Positions 1-5,720 of a DNA stretch of 7,150 nt are shown in pieces. The position numbers and the translations under genes are program-made. Under the pieces are notes generated by a model that saw only the letters and a list, made by a program, of their open reading frames with translations, had not been told where the DNA came from and searched no databases. Each line of letters opens with the position of its first letter. Position 1 is the stretch's first letter. Origin of the DNA: CAXMQS01 sp036446035 (lineage in GTDB: Bacteria; Actinomycetota; Acidimicrobiia; Spongiisociales; JAOTWH01); the NCBI GenBank assembly GCA_036446035.1, contig JAZFSG010000137.1:1-7150 (forward strand), written 5' to 3'.

Positions 1-278
1 TGAGTTTCTTCGGCGAGGAGACGACTCTTCCCGCCGGTCCGGTAGCGCTTGCCGATCGCACCGGAGCCCATCTGCTTGTCGTGGGGTGCTACTTCAAGAA
101 AGGGCGGGGACATCGGCTCGTCGTTCAGCCACGACTCGAGATCCCGGACGGTGCGACGCCGGAAGAGCGCGTAGCCAAAGGCACTCAGGAATTGGCCTAT
201 CGGCTCGAGCAACTGATCAGCGAGCAGCCAGAGCAGTGGCACATGATGGTTCCCAACTGGCCGTCGGACAGAGCATGA
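1..278 (+). CDS. patA: Phosphatidylinositol mannoside acyltransferase, C-terminal part (5' end outside window)
   Basis: The reading frame is open from the window edge (first whole codon at base 3) to TGA at 276-278, giving the last 91 residues. The visible part starts SFFGEETTLPAGPVALADRT and ends with an EQPEQWHMMVPNW segment. Both match the C-terminal half of the HtrB/MsbB-like lysophospholipid acyltransferase family, where FFG...P.GP..LA..TGA and P.QWHM...W are recurrent. The family transfers acyl chains at the membrane; PatA acylates a mannose of phosphatidylinositol mannosides. The catalytic HX4D motif would lie upstream and cannot be seen. The specific PatA call rests on the next gene: patA directly before pimA is the standard actinobacterial order. 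The stop overlaps the pimA start (ATGA), suggesting translational coupling. The family assignment is firm; the exact substrate is inferred. A general lipid-A-type acyltransferase name would be the alternative. Confidence 0.82.
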   Translation, partial: SFFGEETTLPAGPVALADRTGAHLLVVGCYFKKGRGHRLVVQPRLEIPDGATPEERVAKGTQELAYRLEQLISEQPEQWHMMVPNWPSDRA

Positions 279-1327
279 AGATCGCCGTCGTCAGTCCCTA
301 CGGCCTCGATCATCCGGGGGGAGTGCAAGACCAGGTAATCCGGCTCCGCGACTGGTTGAACGCCTCGGATGATGAGGCGTGGATCATCGCTCCCGGATCG
401 GGCGACGGTTGGCGTAGCGCAGGAAGGGTCGTCGAACTCCCCGTCAACCGCTCCATGGCGCCGATTGCCCTATCGCCGAAGGCGGTCCGGCAAGCACTGG
501 ACGCCGTTGCCGGGGCCGACGTTGTGCATATCCATGAACCCCTGATGCCGGCCATCTCGCTTGGGTTGGCGCTGCGCTGCCGACAGCCCCTCGTCGGCAC
601 GTTCCACGCCGACCCATCGAAATTGGTGCGCCGCACGTACCGGTTCGGAAGGGGACCGATCCGACGCGTCGTTAGCCGCTTCCAGGTGGTCACCGCGGTC
701 AGCGAGGTAGCGCGGAGTGCCGTCGCCCCGTTTGCCGAAGCCAGAGTGATCCCGAATGGCATCGACGTTGCTTCCTTCGAAATCGACGAGCCGCGACGCC
801 AACGCCGGGTCGTCTTCGTTGGGCGAGACGAGCCGCGTAAGGGGCTGTCGACCCTGTTGGAGGCGTGGCCAAACGTGATGGCCGCCTATTCGGATGCGGA
901 GCTCCTGGTCGTCAGCAACACCAGGCGAACCCCGCCAGATGGTGTTCGGCTCCTGGGGCGGGTCGAGGAGTCGGAGAAGCGGCGTCTGCTGGCGTCGGCG
1001 ACCGTGTTGTGCGCCCCCAACACTGGAGGCGAGAGCTTCGGGCTGGTGGTTGCGGAGGGGATGGCGGCAGGCTGCGCGGTGGTCGCCAGCGGTCTCCCCG
1101 CTTTCGCCGCCGTGCTCGGAGAAGCCGGTGTCTATGCCAAACCCGAAGATCCAGTCGGCCTCGCCGAACAGATCGTGAGTCTGCTCGGAGAACCAGACAG
1201 GGCCGCCGCTCTCGGCGCCGCAGCCCGTGTCAGGGTCGGCGCCTTCGACCAGAGCACGGTCGGTGCCGCCTACGTGGAGGCCTATGGCGACGCTATCTCG
1301 GCCTTCGCTCGGACGTCTCAGCGGTAG
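275..1327 (+). CDS. pimA: GT4-family glycosyltransferase, probable phosphatidylinositol alpha-mannosyltransferase (PimA-like)
   Basis: This 350-residue protein has the two-Rossmann GT-B layout of glycosyltransferase family 4. PimA transfers the first mannose from GDP-mannose to phosphatidylinositol at the inner face of the cytoplasmic membrane. The N-terminal domain opens MKIAVVSPYG with PGGVQ at 14-18, the glycine loop typical of PimA-like enzymes. VVHIHEP lies at 83-89 and GTFHADP at 108-114, where H111 fits the family's active-site histidine. The C-terminal domain begins near 178 with FVGRDEPRKG (181-190; R184 and K189 fit the phosphate-binding pair). It also has GGESFGLVVAEG (251-262), in which E253 and E261 form the EX7E motif. 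The start ATG at 275 is chosen because the GT-B fold begins there and it overlaps the upstream stop as ATGA. The frame is open further upstream, but that part is the patA gene in another frame. No strong Shine-Dalgarno is visible. GT4 is certain; the mannosyltransferase role rests on the motifs and the patA neighbour. Confidence 0.85.
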   Translation: MKIAVVSPYGLDHPGGVQDQVIRLRDWLNASDDEAWIIAPGSGDGWRSAGRVVELPVNRSMAPIALSPKAVRQALDAVAGADVVHIHEPLMPAISLGLALRCRQPLVGTFHADPSKLVRRTYRFGRGPIRRVVSRFQVVTAVSEVARSAVAPFAEARVIPNGIDVASFEIDEPRRQRRVVFVGRDEPRKGLSTLLEAWPNVMAAYSDAELLVVSNTRRTPPDGVRLLGRVEESEKRRLLASATVLCAPNTGGESFGLVVAEGMAAGCAVVASGLPAFAAVLGEAGVYAKPEDPVGLAEQIVSLLGEPDRAAALGAAARVRVGAFDQSTVGAAYVEAYGDAISAFARTSQR

Positions 1328-1330
1328 AAT
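1325..1330 (+). promoter_or_regulatory. Possible -10 box for pdxS (TAGAAT)
   Basis: TAGAAT matches the TATAAT consensus at five of six bases and overlaps the pimA stop codon, 21 nt before the pdxS GTG. A start site about 7 nt downstream would give a short leader holding the AAGGAG site. No convincing TTGACA-like -35 is present at 16-18 nt spacing (the bases there are C/T-rich without TTG). The hexamer includes the stop TAG, so it may be chance. Confidence 0.3.
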
Positions 1331-1341
1331 CAGCTGACAAG

Positions 1342-1347
1342 AAGGAG
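1342..1347 (+). promoter_or_regulatory. Shine-Dalgarno site of pdxS (AAGGAG)
   Basis: AAGGAG ends 4 nt before GTG at 1352. It is the best ribosome binding site in the window and fixes the GTG as the pdxS start. Its strength fits a highly translated cofactor enzyme. Confidence 0.8.
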
Positions 1348-1351
1348 AACT

Positions 1352-2233
1352 GTGGAACAAGGAACTGACACCGTCAAGCGCGGACTGGCCGAGATGCTCA
1401 AGGGCGGGGTAATCATGGACGTTACGACCGCGGAGCAGGCCGTCATCGCCGAGGAGGCCGGGGCAGTCGCCGTAATGGCCCTGGAACGCGTTCCGGCCGA
1501 CATTCGGGCCAGCGGCGGTGTTGCCCGCATGGCAGACCCCAAGAGGGTCAAGGAGATCATGGCTGCCGTGTCGGTCCCCGTCATGGCTAAGGCTCGGATC
1601 GGGCACTTCACCGAGGCTCAGGTTCTGCAGTCCCTCGGCGCGGACTACATCGACGAGTCCGAGGTCCTCACACCCGCCGACCCCGAGTACCACATCGACA
1701 AGTGGGCATTCACGGTCCCATTCGTGTGCGGGGCGCGCAACCTGGGAGAGGCGCTTCGTCGCATCGGTGAGGGTGCTGCCATGATCCGCACGAAGGGTGA
1801 ACCGGGCACGGGAGACATCGTCGAGGCAGTTCGTCACATGCGCCAGATGAATCGCCAGCTGGCCCAGCTGTCAACGGCAACGCCAGACCAGCTCATGACG
1901 GCCGCCAAGGATCTACAGGCCCCATACGAGCTCGTCAAGGAAGTGGCGACAACCGGGAAGCTGCCGGTCGTCAACTTCGCGGCGGGAGGCATCGCCACAC
2001 CAGCAGATGCCGCTCTGATGATGCAGCTCGGGTGCGACGGCATCTTCGTCGGCTCAGGGGTCTTCAAGTCGGACGACCCGGTTGAACGCGGCCGTGCCAT
2101 CGTCGAGGCGACAACTCATTACAAGGATGCTTCCATCGTGGCCAAGGTCTCGGAGGGACTTGCCGAGCCCATGAGCGGGATCGCCGCGGCGGAGATGGAC
2201 GACTCGGAGCGGATGCAACACAGGGGCTGGTAG
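1352..2233 (+). CDS. pdxS: Pyridoxal 5'-phosphate synthase lyase subunit PdxS
   Basis: PdxS (SNZ family) builds pyridoxal 5'-phosphate from ribose 5-phosphate, glyceraldehyde 3-phosphate and ammonia supplied by PdxT, in the cytosol as a dodecameric (beta/alpha)8 barrel. The 293 residues equal the usual family length. Visible landmarks are D23 in IMDV, K80 in MAKARIGH (first Schiff-base lysine), K148 in IRTKGEPGTG (second lysine), ALERVPADIR at 43-52, and the phosphate-binding GGIATPADAA (212-221) and IFVGSGVFKS (231-240). These positions are one less than the known Bacillus subtilis D24, K81 and K149. The start is GTG at 1352, 4 nt after AAGGAG. The gene lies 24 nt after pimA and its stop is immediately followed by pdxT. 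Nothing suggests loss of function. The identity is as sure as sequence reading allows. Confidence 0.98.
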   Translation: MEQGTDTVKRGLAEMLKGGVIMDVTTAEQAVIAEEAGAVAVMALERVPADIRASGGVARMADPKRVKEIMAAVSVPVMAKARIGHFTEAQVLQSLGADYIDESEVLTPADPEYHIDKWAFTVPFVCGARNLGEALRRIGEGAAMIRTKGEPGTGDIVEAVRHMRQMNRQLAQLSTATPDQLMTAAKDLQAPYELVKEVATTGKLPVVNFAAGGIATPADAALMMQLGCDGIFVGSGVFKSDDPVERGRAIVEATTHYKDASIVAKVSEGLAEPMSGIAAAEMDDSERMQHRGW

Positions 2234-2815
2234 GTGGCCGGCACCACCAGAGTCGGAGTGCTGGCGCTGCAAGGCGACTTCCGAGAACACGCTGCCATGG
2301 TCTCGGCGCTTGGTGCCGAACCCGTCGAGATACGGCTCCCCGCAGATCTCGAAGACATAGACGCCCTCATCATCCCGGGCGGCGAGTCGACCACGATCGG
2401 CAAGATGGCGAAGCGCTACGGGCTCGTCGAGCCGATGCGGGATCTCATCAACTCCGGTTTGCCGACACTAGGTACCTGCGCCGGCATGATCGTGCTGTCG
2501 TCGGCAACCACCGGTGCCGACCAGCATCTGCTGGGCGTTCTGGATGTGGTCGTGGAGCGCAACGCCTTCGGCCGACAGGTTGATTCGTTCGAGGAGCTCG
2601 TCAGCGTCGACGGTCTCGATGAGCCGATACGAGCCGTCTATATCAGGGCGCCATGGATCGAGAAGGTTGGAGCGGCAGTGGAGGTACTAGCCGAGACTCA
2701 GGGACATCCTGTTGTGATTCGCCAGAAGAACGTCCTGGCAACGTCGTTTCACCCCGAGCTGACAACCGACAGGCGCATTCATAGGATGTTGCTCGATCTC
2801 GTTGAGGAAGCCTGA
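2234..2815 (+). CDS. pdxT: Pyridoxal 5'-phosphate synthase glutaminase subunit PdxT
   Basis: PdxT (SNO family) is a class I glutamine amidotransferase that hydrolyses glutamine and channels ammonia to PdxS. The 193 residues are a complete family length. GVLALQGDFREH at 8-19 is the signature N-terminus and PGGES at 48-52 the oxyanion/glutamine-binding loop. C82 in GTCAGMI is the nucleophile, and H173 and E175 in SFHPEL complete the triad. VERNAFGRQVDSFE (107-120) is the typical RNAFGRQ segment. GTG at 2234 directly follows the pdxS stop TAG with no spacer and no separate strong ribosome binding site, so translation is probably coupled to pdxS. This start places ALQGDF about 10 residues in, as in other PdxT proteins. 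The frame ends in TGA overlapping the next ATG by one base. Confidence 0.97.
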   Translation: MAGTTRVGVLALQGDFREHAAMVSALGAEPVEIRLPADLEDIDALIIPGGESTTIGKMAKRYGLVEPMRDLINSGLPTLGTCAGMIVLSSATTGADQHLLGVLDVVVERNAFGRQVDSFEELVSVDGLDEPIRAVYIRAPWIEKVGAAVEVLAETQGHPVVIRQKNVLATSFHPELTTDRRIHRMLLDLVEEA

Positions 2816-3552
2816 TGTCCGGTCATTCGAAATGGTCAACGATCAAGAGGAAGAAGGGTGCCAAGGACGCCGCCCGCGGCAAGTTGTTCGCCAAGCTCGC
2901 TCGCGCCATCGAAGTGGCGGCTCGAGAGGGCGGGGGAGATCCAAACGCCAACTACGCGCTCGCCGGGGCCATAGAGAAGGCCAAGCAGGCCTCGATGCCC
3001 AACGACAACATCGACCGAGCAGTCAACCGCGGCGCCGGCAACACGGACGGAGTGCAGTACGAGGAGATCTGGTACGAGGGCTACGCCGCAGGTGGCGTCG
3101 CCGTGTTCGTGCAGTGCCTCACCGACAATCGCAATCGGGTCTCTTCCGACGTTCGCACGGCGATGACTCGCAACGATGGCAGCCTCGGTGAACCGGGCTC
3201 GGTTGGCTATCTCTTCGAGCAGAAGGGCTACATCCTCGCCGACGGCTCTGAGGAAGCTGTCATGGAGGCAGCCCTCGACGGAGGAGCCGAGGACGTGCGC
3301 AGCTCCGGGGATCAATGGGAGGTCATCTGCGCCCCGCAAGACCTGCGAGCGGTCAAAGACAGCCTGATGGAAGCCGGTATCACATTCGAAACCGCCGAGG
3401 TGACTCAGCTGCCGTCGACGACCATCGCCGTTGAGGCCGCCCAGGCCATCAAGGTGCTCCGACTCGTCGATGCCCTCGAGGACCTCGATGACGTGCAGCA
3501 GGTATTCGCCAACTTCGATATCTCAGACGAGGTGATGGCAGAGGTCAGTTGA
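2815..3552 (+). CDS. yebC: YebC/PmpR family regulatory or translation-assisting protein
   Basis: This 245-residue protein is a full-length member of the YebC/PmpR (TACO1) family. The hallmark start MSGHSKWSTIKRKKGAKD is followed by RGKLFAKLAR (21-30), MPNDNIDRAV (61-70), YEGYAAGGVAVFVQCLTDNR (87-106), LGEPGSVGYLFEQKG (124-138) and a C-terminal VQQVFANFDI (227-236). Family members have been described as DNA-binding transcription regulators and, more recently, as factors that help ribosomes through proline-rich or other stalling sequences; which applies here cannot be read from the sequence. The ATG at 2815 shares its A with the pdxT stop (TGATG), with GAGGAAG at 2804-2810 as ribosome binding site, so it is in the pdxST transcript. 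Placement between pdxT and ruvC is the usual actinobacterial order. Confidence 0.95.
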   Translation: MSGHSKWSTIKRKKGAKDAARGKLFAKLARAIEVAAREGGGDPNANYALAGAIEKAKQASMPNDNIDRAVNRGAGNTDGVQYEEIWYEGYAAGGVAVFVQCLTDNRNRVSSDVRTAMTRNDGSLGEPGSVGYLFEQKGYILADGSEEAVMEAALDGGAEDVRSSGDQWEVICAPQDLRAVKDSLMEAGITFETAEVTQLPSTTIAVEAAQAIKVLRLVDALEDLDDVQQVFANFDISDEVMAEVS

Positions 3553-3563
3553 GTTGCGCGCAG

Positions 3564-3600
3564 CTGACGCTTTGGGCAATGAGAAGCCGCGAAGCGTCAG
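3564..3600 (+). terminator. Strong hairpin after yebC, terminator-like but without a T-run
   Basis: CTGACGCTT at 3564-3572 is the exact reverse complement of AAGCGTCAG at 3592-3600. The stem continues inward with a T-G wobble (3573/3591), a G-C pair (3574/3590), one bulged G (3589) and three more G-C pairs (3575-3577 with 3586-3588), leaving an 8-nt loop AATGAGAA. That is 14 pairs with one bulge, 11 nt after the yebC stop. The bases after it (GGTCGCTGG) hold no T-run, so classical intrinsic termination is doubtful; U-tract-free hairpin terminators have been proposed in high-GC actinobacteria. It could instead protect the 3' end of the upstream message or act in DNA as a protein site. The pairing is seen directly; the function is inferred from its position. 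Confidence 0.55.
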
Positions 3601-3610
3601 GGTCGCTGGA

Positions 3611-3616
3611 TACACT
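3611..3616 (+). promoter_or_regulatory. Probable -10 box of the ruvC promoter (TACACT)
   Basis: TACACT fits the TANNNT pattern favoured at actinobacterial -10 boxes and lies 10 nt before the ruvC ATG. Transcription would start around 3622-3625, giving a leader of only a few bases, and no Shine-Dalgarno is seen before this ATG. No good -35 is present at normal spacing (3588-3593 is CGCGAA). The LexA box starting at 3620 would cover the start site, as expected for a repressor. Confidence 0.5.
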
Positions 3617-3619
3617 CCC

Positions 3620-3633
3620 CAAACATATGTTCG
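3620..3633. promoter_or_regulatory. LexA (SOS) box overlapping the ruvC start codon
   Basis: CAAACATATGTTCG matches the Gram-positive LexA operator CGAACATATGTTCG (general form CGAAC-N4-GTTCG) at 13 of 14 bases; only the second base differs (A for G). The core AACATATGTT is a perfect palindrome, and its central ATG is the ruvC start codon itself. It sits just after the -10-like TACACT, where bound LexA would block initiation. LexA control of ruvC and ruvAB is well established in actinobacteria and Bacillus, so site and context agree. No other good copy was noticed in the window. Confidence 0.82.
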
Positions 3634-4106
3634 TATTAGGTATCGACCCCGGACTCGCCGTTTGTGGCTATGGCATCGTCGATAACAGTGGTCCTAACCC
3701 TGTTGCCGTGGCGGCCGGCGTCATCCGCACCAGCCACCAGGCACCGATAACGGAGCGACTTGTGGAACTGCGAACAGACCTCACCTCCGTCATCGAGGAG
3801 TTCTCGCCGACCGTCGCCGCGGTCGAGCAGGTCTTCACCAACAACAATCTCAAGACTGCGGTCGCGGTTGGCCGAGCCTCCGGCGTCGCGTTGCTGACTG
3901 TGGCTGAAGCCGGACTCGCGGTACACGAGTACACCCCTTCGGCGATAAAGGCGGCGGTTACCGGTTTCGGCAACGCTCCCAAGGAGCAGGTCATGAGGGT
4001 CATCGAGATGCGGCTCGGAGTCACCCCTGCTGTGGCGGACGCCGCCGATGCTTTGGCGGCCGCCCTGTGTCACATTCAATCAGCTCGACTGGAGGGTGTT
4101 TCGTGA
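3627..4106 (+). CDS. ruvC: Holliday junction endonuclease RuvC
   Basis: RuvC is the dimeric endonuclease that cuts Holliday junctions held by RuvAB, completing recombinational repair. The 159-residue protein has the RNase H-like fold and all four acidic metal ligands: D7 in GIDPG, E67 in VEQVF, and D138 and D141 in VADAADALA. FTNNNLKTAVAVGRASGV (70-87) and EYTPSAIKAAVTGFGNAPKE (101-120) are typical middle segments. It is slightly shorter than the E. coli protein (173), missing only the C-terminal tail. ATG at 3627 is chosen because RuvC proteins start directly at the first strand (xxxLGIDPG). Upstream in-frame TTG (3549) or ATG (3579) would add 26 or 16 residues unlike RuvC and would run through the hairpin and promoter. 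No Shine-Dalgarno precedes it, fitting a near-leaderless message. It overlaps ruvA by 4 nt (GTGA). Confidence 0.95.
   Translation: MFVLGIDPGLAVCGYGIVDNSGPNPVAVAAGVIRTSHQAPITERLVELRTDLTSVIEEFSPTVAAVEQVFTNNNLKTAVAVGRASGVALLTVAEAGLAVHEYTPSAIKAAVTGFGNAPKEQVMRVIEMRLGVTPAVADAADALAAALCHIQSARLEGVS
4091..4095 (+). promoter_or_regulatory. Shine-Dalgarno site of ruvA (GGAGG)
   Basis: GGAGG inside the end of ruvC lies 7 nt before GTG at 4103. It supports this GTG over an earlier in-frame ATG-less extension beginning near 4067, and gives ruvA its own ribosome entry despite the 4-nt overlap with ruvC. Confidence 0.75.
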
Positions 4107-4681
4107 TCGCGAGAATGCGCGGAACGTTGGCTGCTCGATCGGAGACGGTGGTCGTGCTCGATGTGAGCGGTGTTGGCTATGAGATCGCGGTGACGCCGCG
4201 AACGCTCGCCGACCTTCCTGGGGTGGGGGAGGAAGTCGTGCTCCACACCCACCTCTCTCATCGGGAGGACTCAATGGCTCTCTTCGGCTTCGGTACGGAG
4301 AACGAGCGCGATGTGTTCCGGATCCTGCTCGGCGCGTCCGGCATCGGCCCCAAGGTGGCGCTCGCCGTATGCGCCACCCTCACTCCGACGCAACTGCGGA
4401 CTGCGGTGTTGGCGGAGGATGCTGCGACACTCGAGCTGGTGCCGGGCATCGGCAAGCGGGGAGCGCAGAAGATGATCATCGAGTTGCGACCCAAGCTCGA
4501 TCTCCCGCTCGGCGACCTACCGAGCGGGGAGGCATCGGTTCTGACGGAGGTTCGACAAGCGCTCGACGCTCTCGGCTATGGAACGGCAGAGGTTCACGAG
4601 GCGCTGGGGGCCATCGCGACAGATGGAAGTACCGAGGACCTTGTTCGAGCGGCATTGCAGCACTTGGGATCCGAGCGATGA
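4103..4681 (+). CDS. ruvA: Holliday junction DNA-binding protein RuvA
   Basis: RuvA forms tetramers that hold the Holliday junction in an open square and load two RuvB rings for branch migration. The 192 residues contain the three expected domains. An OB-fold comes first (MIARMRGTL at 1-9, GVGYEI at 23-28), with the acidic pin E55-D56 in HREDSMALFGF, as in E. coli. Two helix-hairpin-helix motifs follow (GASGIGPKVALAV at 77-89 and PGIGKRGAQKMIIEL at 114-128). After a short flexible linker (about 131-145) comes the C-terminal RuvB-binding domain (EVRQALDALGYGTAEVHEAL, 149-168). The start is GTG at 4103, overlapping the ruvC stop as GTGA. The MIARxRGTL beginning is the family norm, and GGAGG at 4091-4095 supports it. 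It ends overlapping ruvB by ATGA. Confidence 0.97.
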   Translation: MIARMRGTLAARSETVVVLDVSGVGYEIAVTPRTLADLPGVGEEVVLHTHLSHREDSMALFGFGTENERDVFRILLGASGIGPKVALAVCATLTPTQLRTAVLAEDAATLELVPGIGKRGAQKMIIELRPKLDLPLGDLPSGEASVLTEVRQALDALGYGTAEVHEALGAIATDGSTEDLVRAALQHLGSER

Positions 4682-5715
4682 GGGAAGACGGACTCCTCAC
4701 CGGCGCCGCCGACCCGCTGGACGAGGTGCTGGAAGCCCAGCCCGGCCTACGCCCGCAGCAGTTGGAGGATTTCGTCGGCCAGGTCGACCTCAAGGACCGG
4801 TTGTCGATCCTCATCGAGGCCGCTCTGCAGCGCAGGGAGCCTCTGGACCACACGCTGTTCTCTGGTCCTCCGGGGCTGGGCAAAACGACGCTGGCGTCGA
4901 TCCTCGCTTCCGAGATGGGCGCTCAGTTCCGTGGAACCTCGGGTCCTGCCCTCGAGCGAGCAGGCGACCTGGCTGCGGTCATCACCAACCTCGACGCCGG
5001 TGACCTCCTGTTCGTCGACGAGATCCACCGCTTGCCGCGAGCGGTGGAAGAGGTGTTGTATCCAGCGATGGAGGACTTCCAGCTCGACATCGTGGTGGGC
5101 AAGGGCCCGGCCGCCCGTTCGATAAGGCTCGAGCTGCCACCATTCACTCTCGTCGGCGCCACCACCCGCGTCGGCAGGGTTTCGGCCCCGCTGCGTGACC
5201 GGTTCGGGTATGTGGCCCGCCTCGACTACTACGAGCCGGGGGACATCGGCGCCATCGTCGGTCGGTCTGCTGGGATCCTCGATGTTGACATCGATGACGA
5301 TGGAGCGGATGTCATCGCACACCGCAGTAGGGGAACGCCGCGGATCGCCAACCGGCTGCTGCGGCGGGTTAGAGACTTCGCGATGGTCAGGGCGGATGGC
5401 AAGGTCACTGCCGACGTGGCTTTCGCCGCTCTGGAGACCTTCGAGGTCGACGATCTCGGCCTCGATCGGGTCGATAGGGCGATCCTCAGGGCGATCTGCG
5501 AGAAGTTCGGCGGTGGACCGGTGGGTCTGTCGACGTTGGCGATCGCCGTCGGCGAGGAGCCCGAGACCGTTGAAGACGCCTACGAGCCGTTCCTGATGCA
5601 GATGGGATTGCTCCAGCGCACCCCGCGCGGCCGGATCGCGTCGGCTCGCGCCTACGAGCACATCGGCCTGGTGCCACCTACTCAGTCAGATCAGCCAACG
5701 CTGCTCGACGACTGA
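4678..5715 (+). CDS. ruvB: Holliday junction branch migration ATPase RuvB
   Basis: RuvB is the AAA+ hexameric motor that pumps DNA through the RuvA-bound junction. The 345-residue protein is full length. It shows RPQQLEDFVGQ (25-35), Walker A GPPGLGKTT (63-71), Walker B LLFVDEIHRLP (110-120), and EEVLYPAMEDFQLDIVVGKG (124-143), the family's signature stretch. Further on are sensor 1 LVGATTRVG (158-166), arginine-finger region PLRDRFG (171-177), sensor 2 RGTPRIANRLLRRVRD (218-233), and a C-terminal winged-helix domain (about 260-335) with FGGGPVGLSTLA and YEPFLMQMGLLQRTPRGR. ATG at 4678 overlaps the ruvA stop (ATGA); the frame is open further upstream only as a shadow of ruvA. The ribosome binding site is weak, so coupling to ruvA is likely. 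With ruvC and ruvA this is a complete, intact resolvasome set. Confidence 0.98.
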   Translation: MREDGLLTGAADPLDEVLEAQPGLRPQQLEDFVGQVDLKDRLSILIEAALQRREPLDHTLFSGPPGLGKTTLASILASEMGAQFRGTSGPALERAGDLAAVITNLDAGDLLFVDEIHRLPRAVEEVLYPAMEDFQLDIVVGKGPAARSIRLELPPFTLVGATTRVGRVSAPLRDRFGYVARLDYYEPGDIGAIVGRSAGILDVDIDDDGADVIAHRSRGTPRIANRLLRRVRDFAMVRADGKVTADVAFAALETFEVDDLGLDRVDRAILRAICEKFGGGPVGLSTLAIAVGEEPETVEDAYEPFLMQMGLLQRTPRGRIASARAYEHIGLVPPTQSDQPTLLDD

Positions 5716-5720
5716 TAGCG

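Noticed and set aside
86..274. Upstream extension of the PimA-like frame
   Set aside because: This stretch encodes the patA C-terminus in another frame; the extension is arginine-rich shadow sequence and the GT-B fold begins at 275.
360..380. Inverted repeat ACGCCTC / GAGGCGT with a 7-nt spacer inside pimA
   Set aside because: A 7-bp stem in GC-rich coding DNA, near the start of the gene but with no conserved context; chance is likely.
1331..1338. The octamer CAGCTGAC occurs in both intergenic gaps (1331-1338 and 3561-3568)
   Set aside because: Two copies of one octamer, with near-matches also inside genes; in the second gap it is partly explained by the hairpin arm. Too little to call a shared operator.
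470..1837. Long reverse-strand open frame (455 codons) across the end of pimA and the start of pdxS
   Set aside because: It is antisense to two clearly conserved genes, its translation resembles no family I know, and long antisense frames are expected in GC-rich coding DNA.
3549..3626. N-terminal extension of RuvC from TTG 3549 (overlapping the yebC stop) or ATG 3579
   Set aside because: The added residues are unlike any RuvC start, and the stretch is occupied by the hairpin, the -10 box and the LexA operator. RuvC begins at the GIDPG strand.
4747..5661. Reverse-strand open frame of 304 codons within ruvB
   Set aside because: It lies wholly antisense to an intact ruvB with every motif present; its composition is that of a codon-position shadow.
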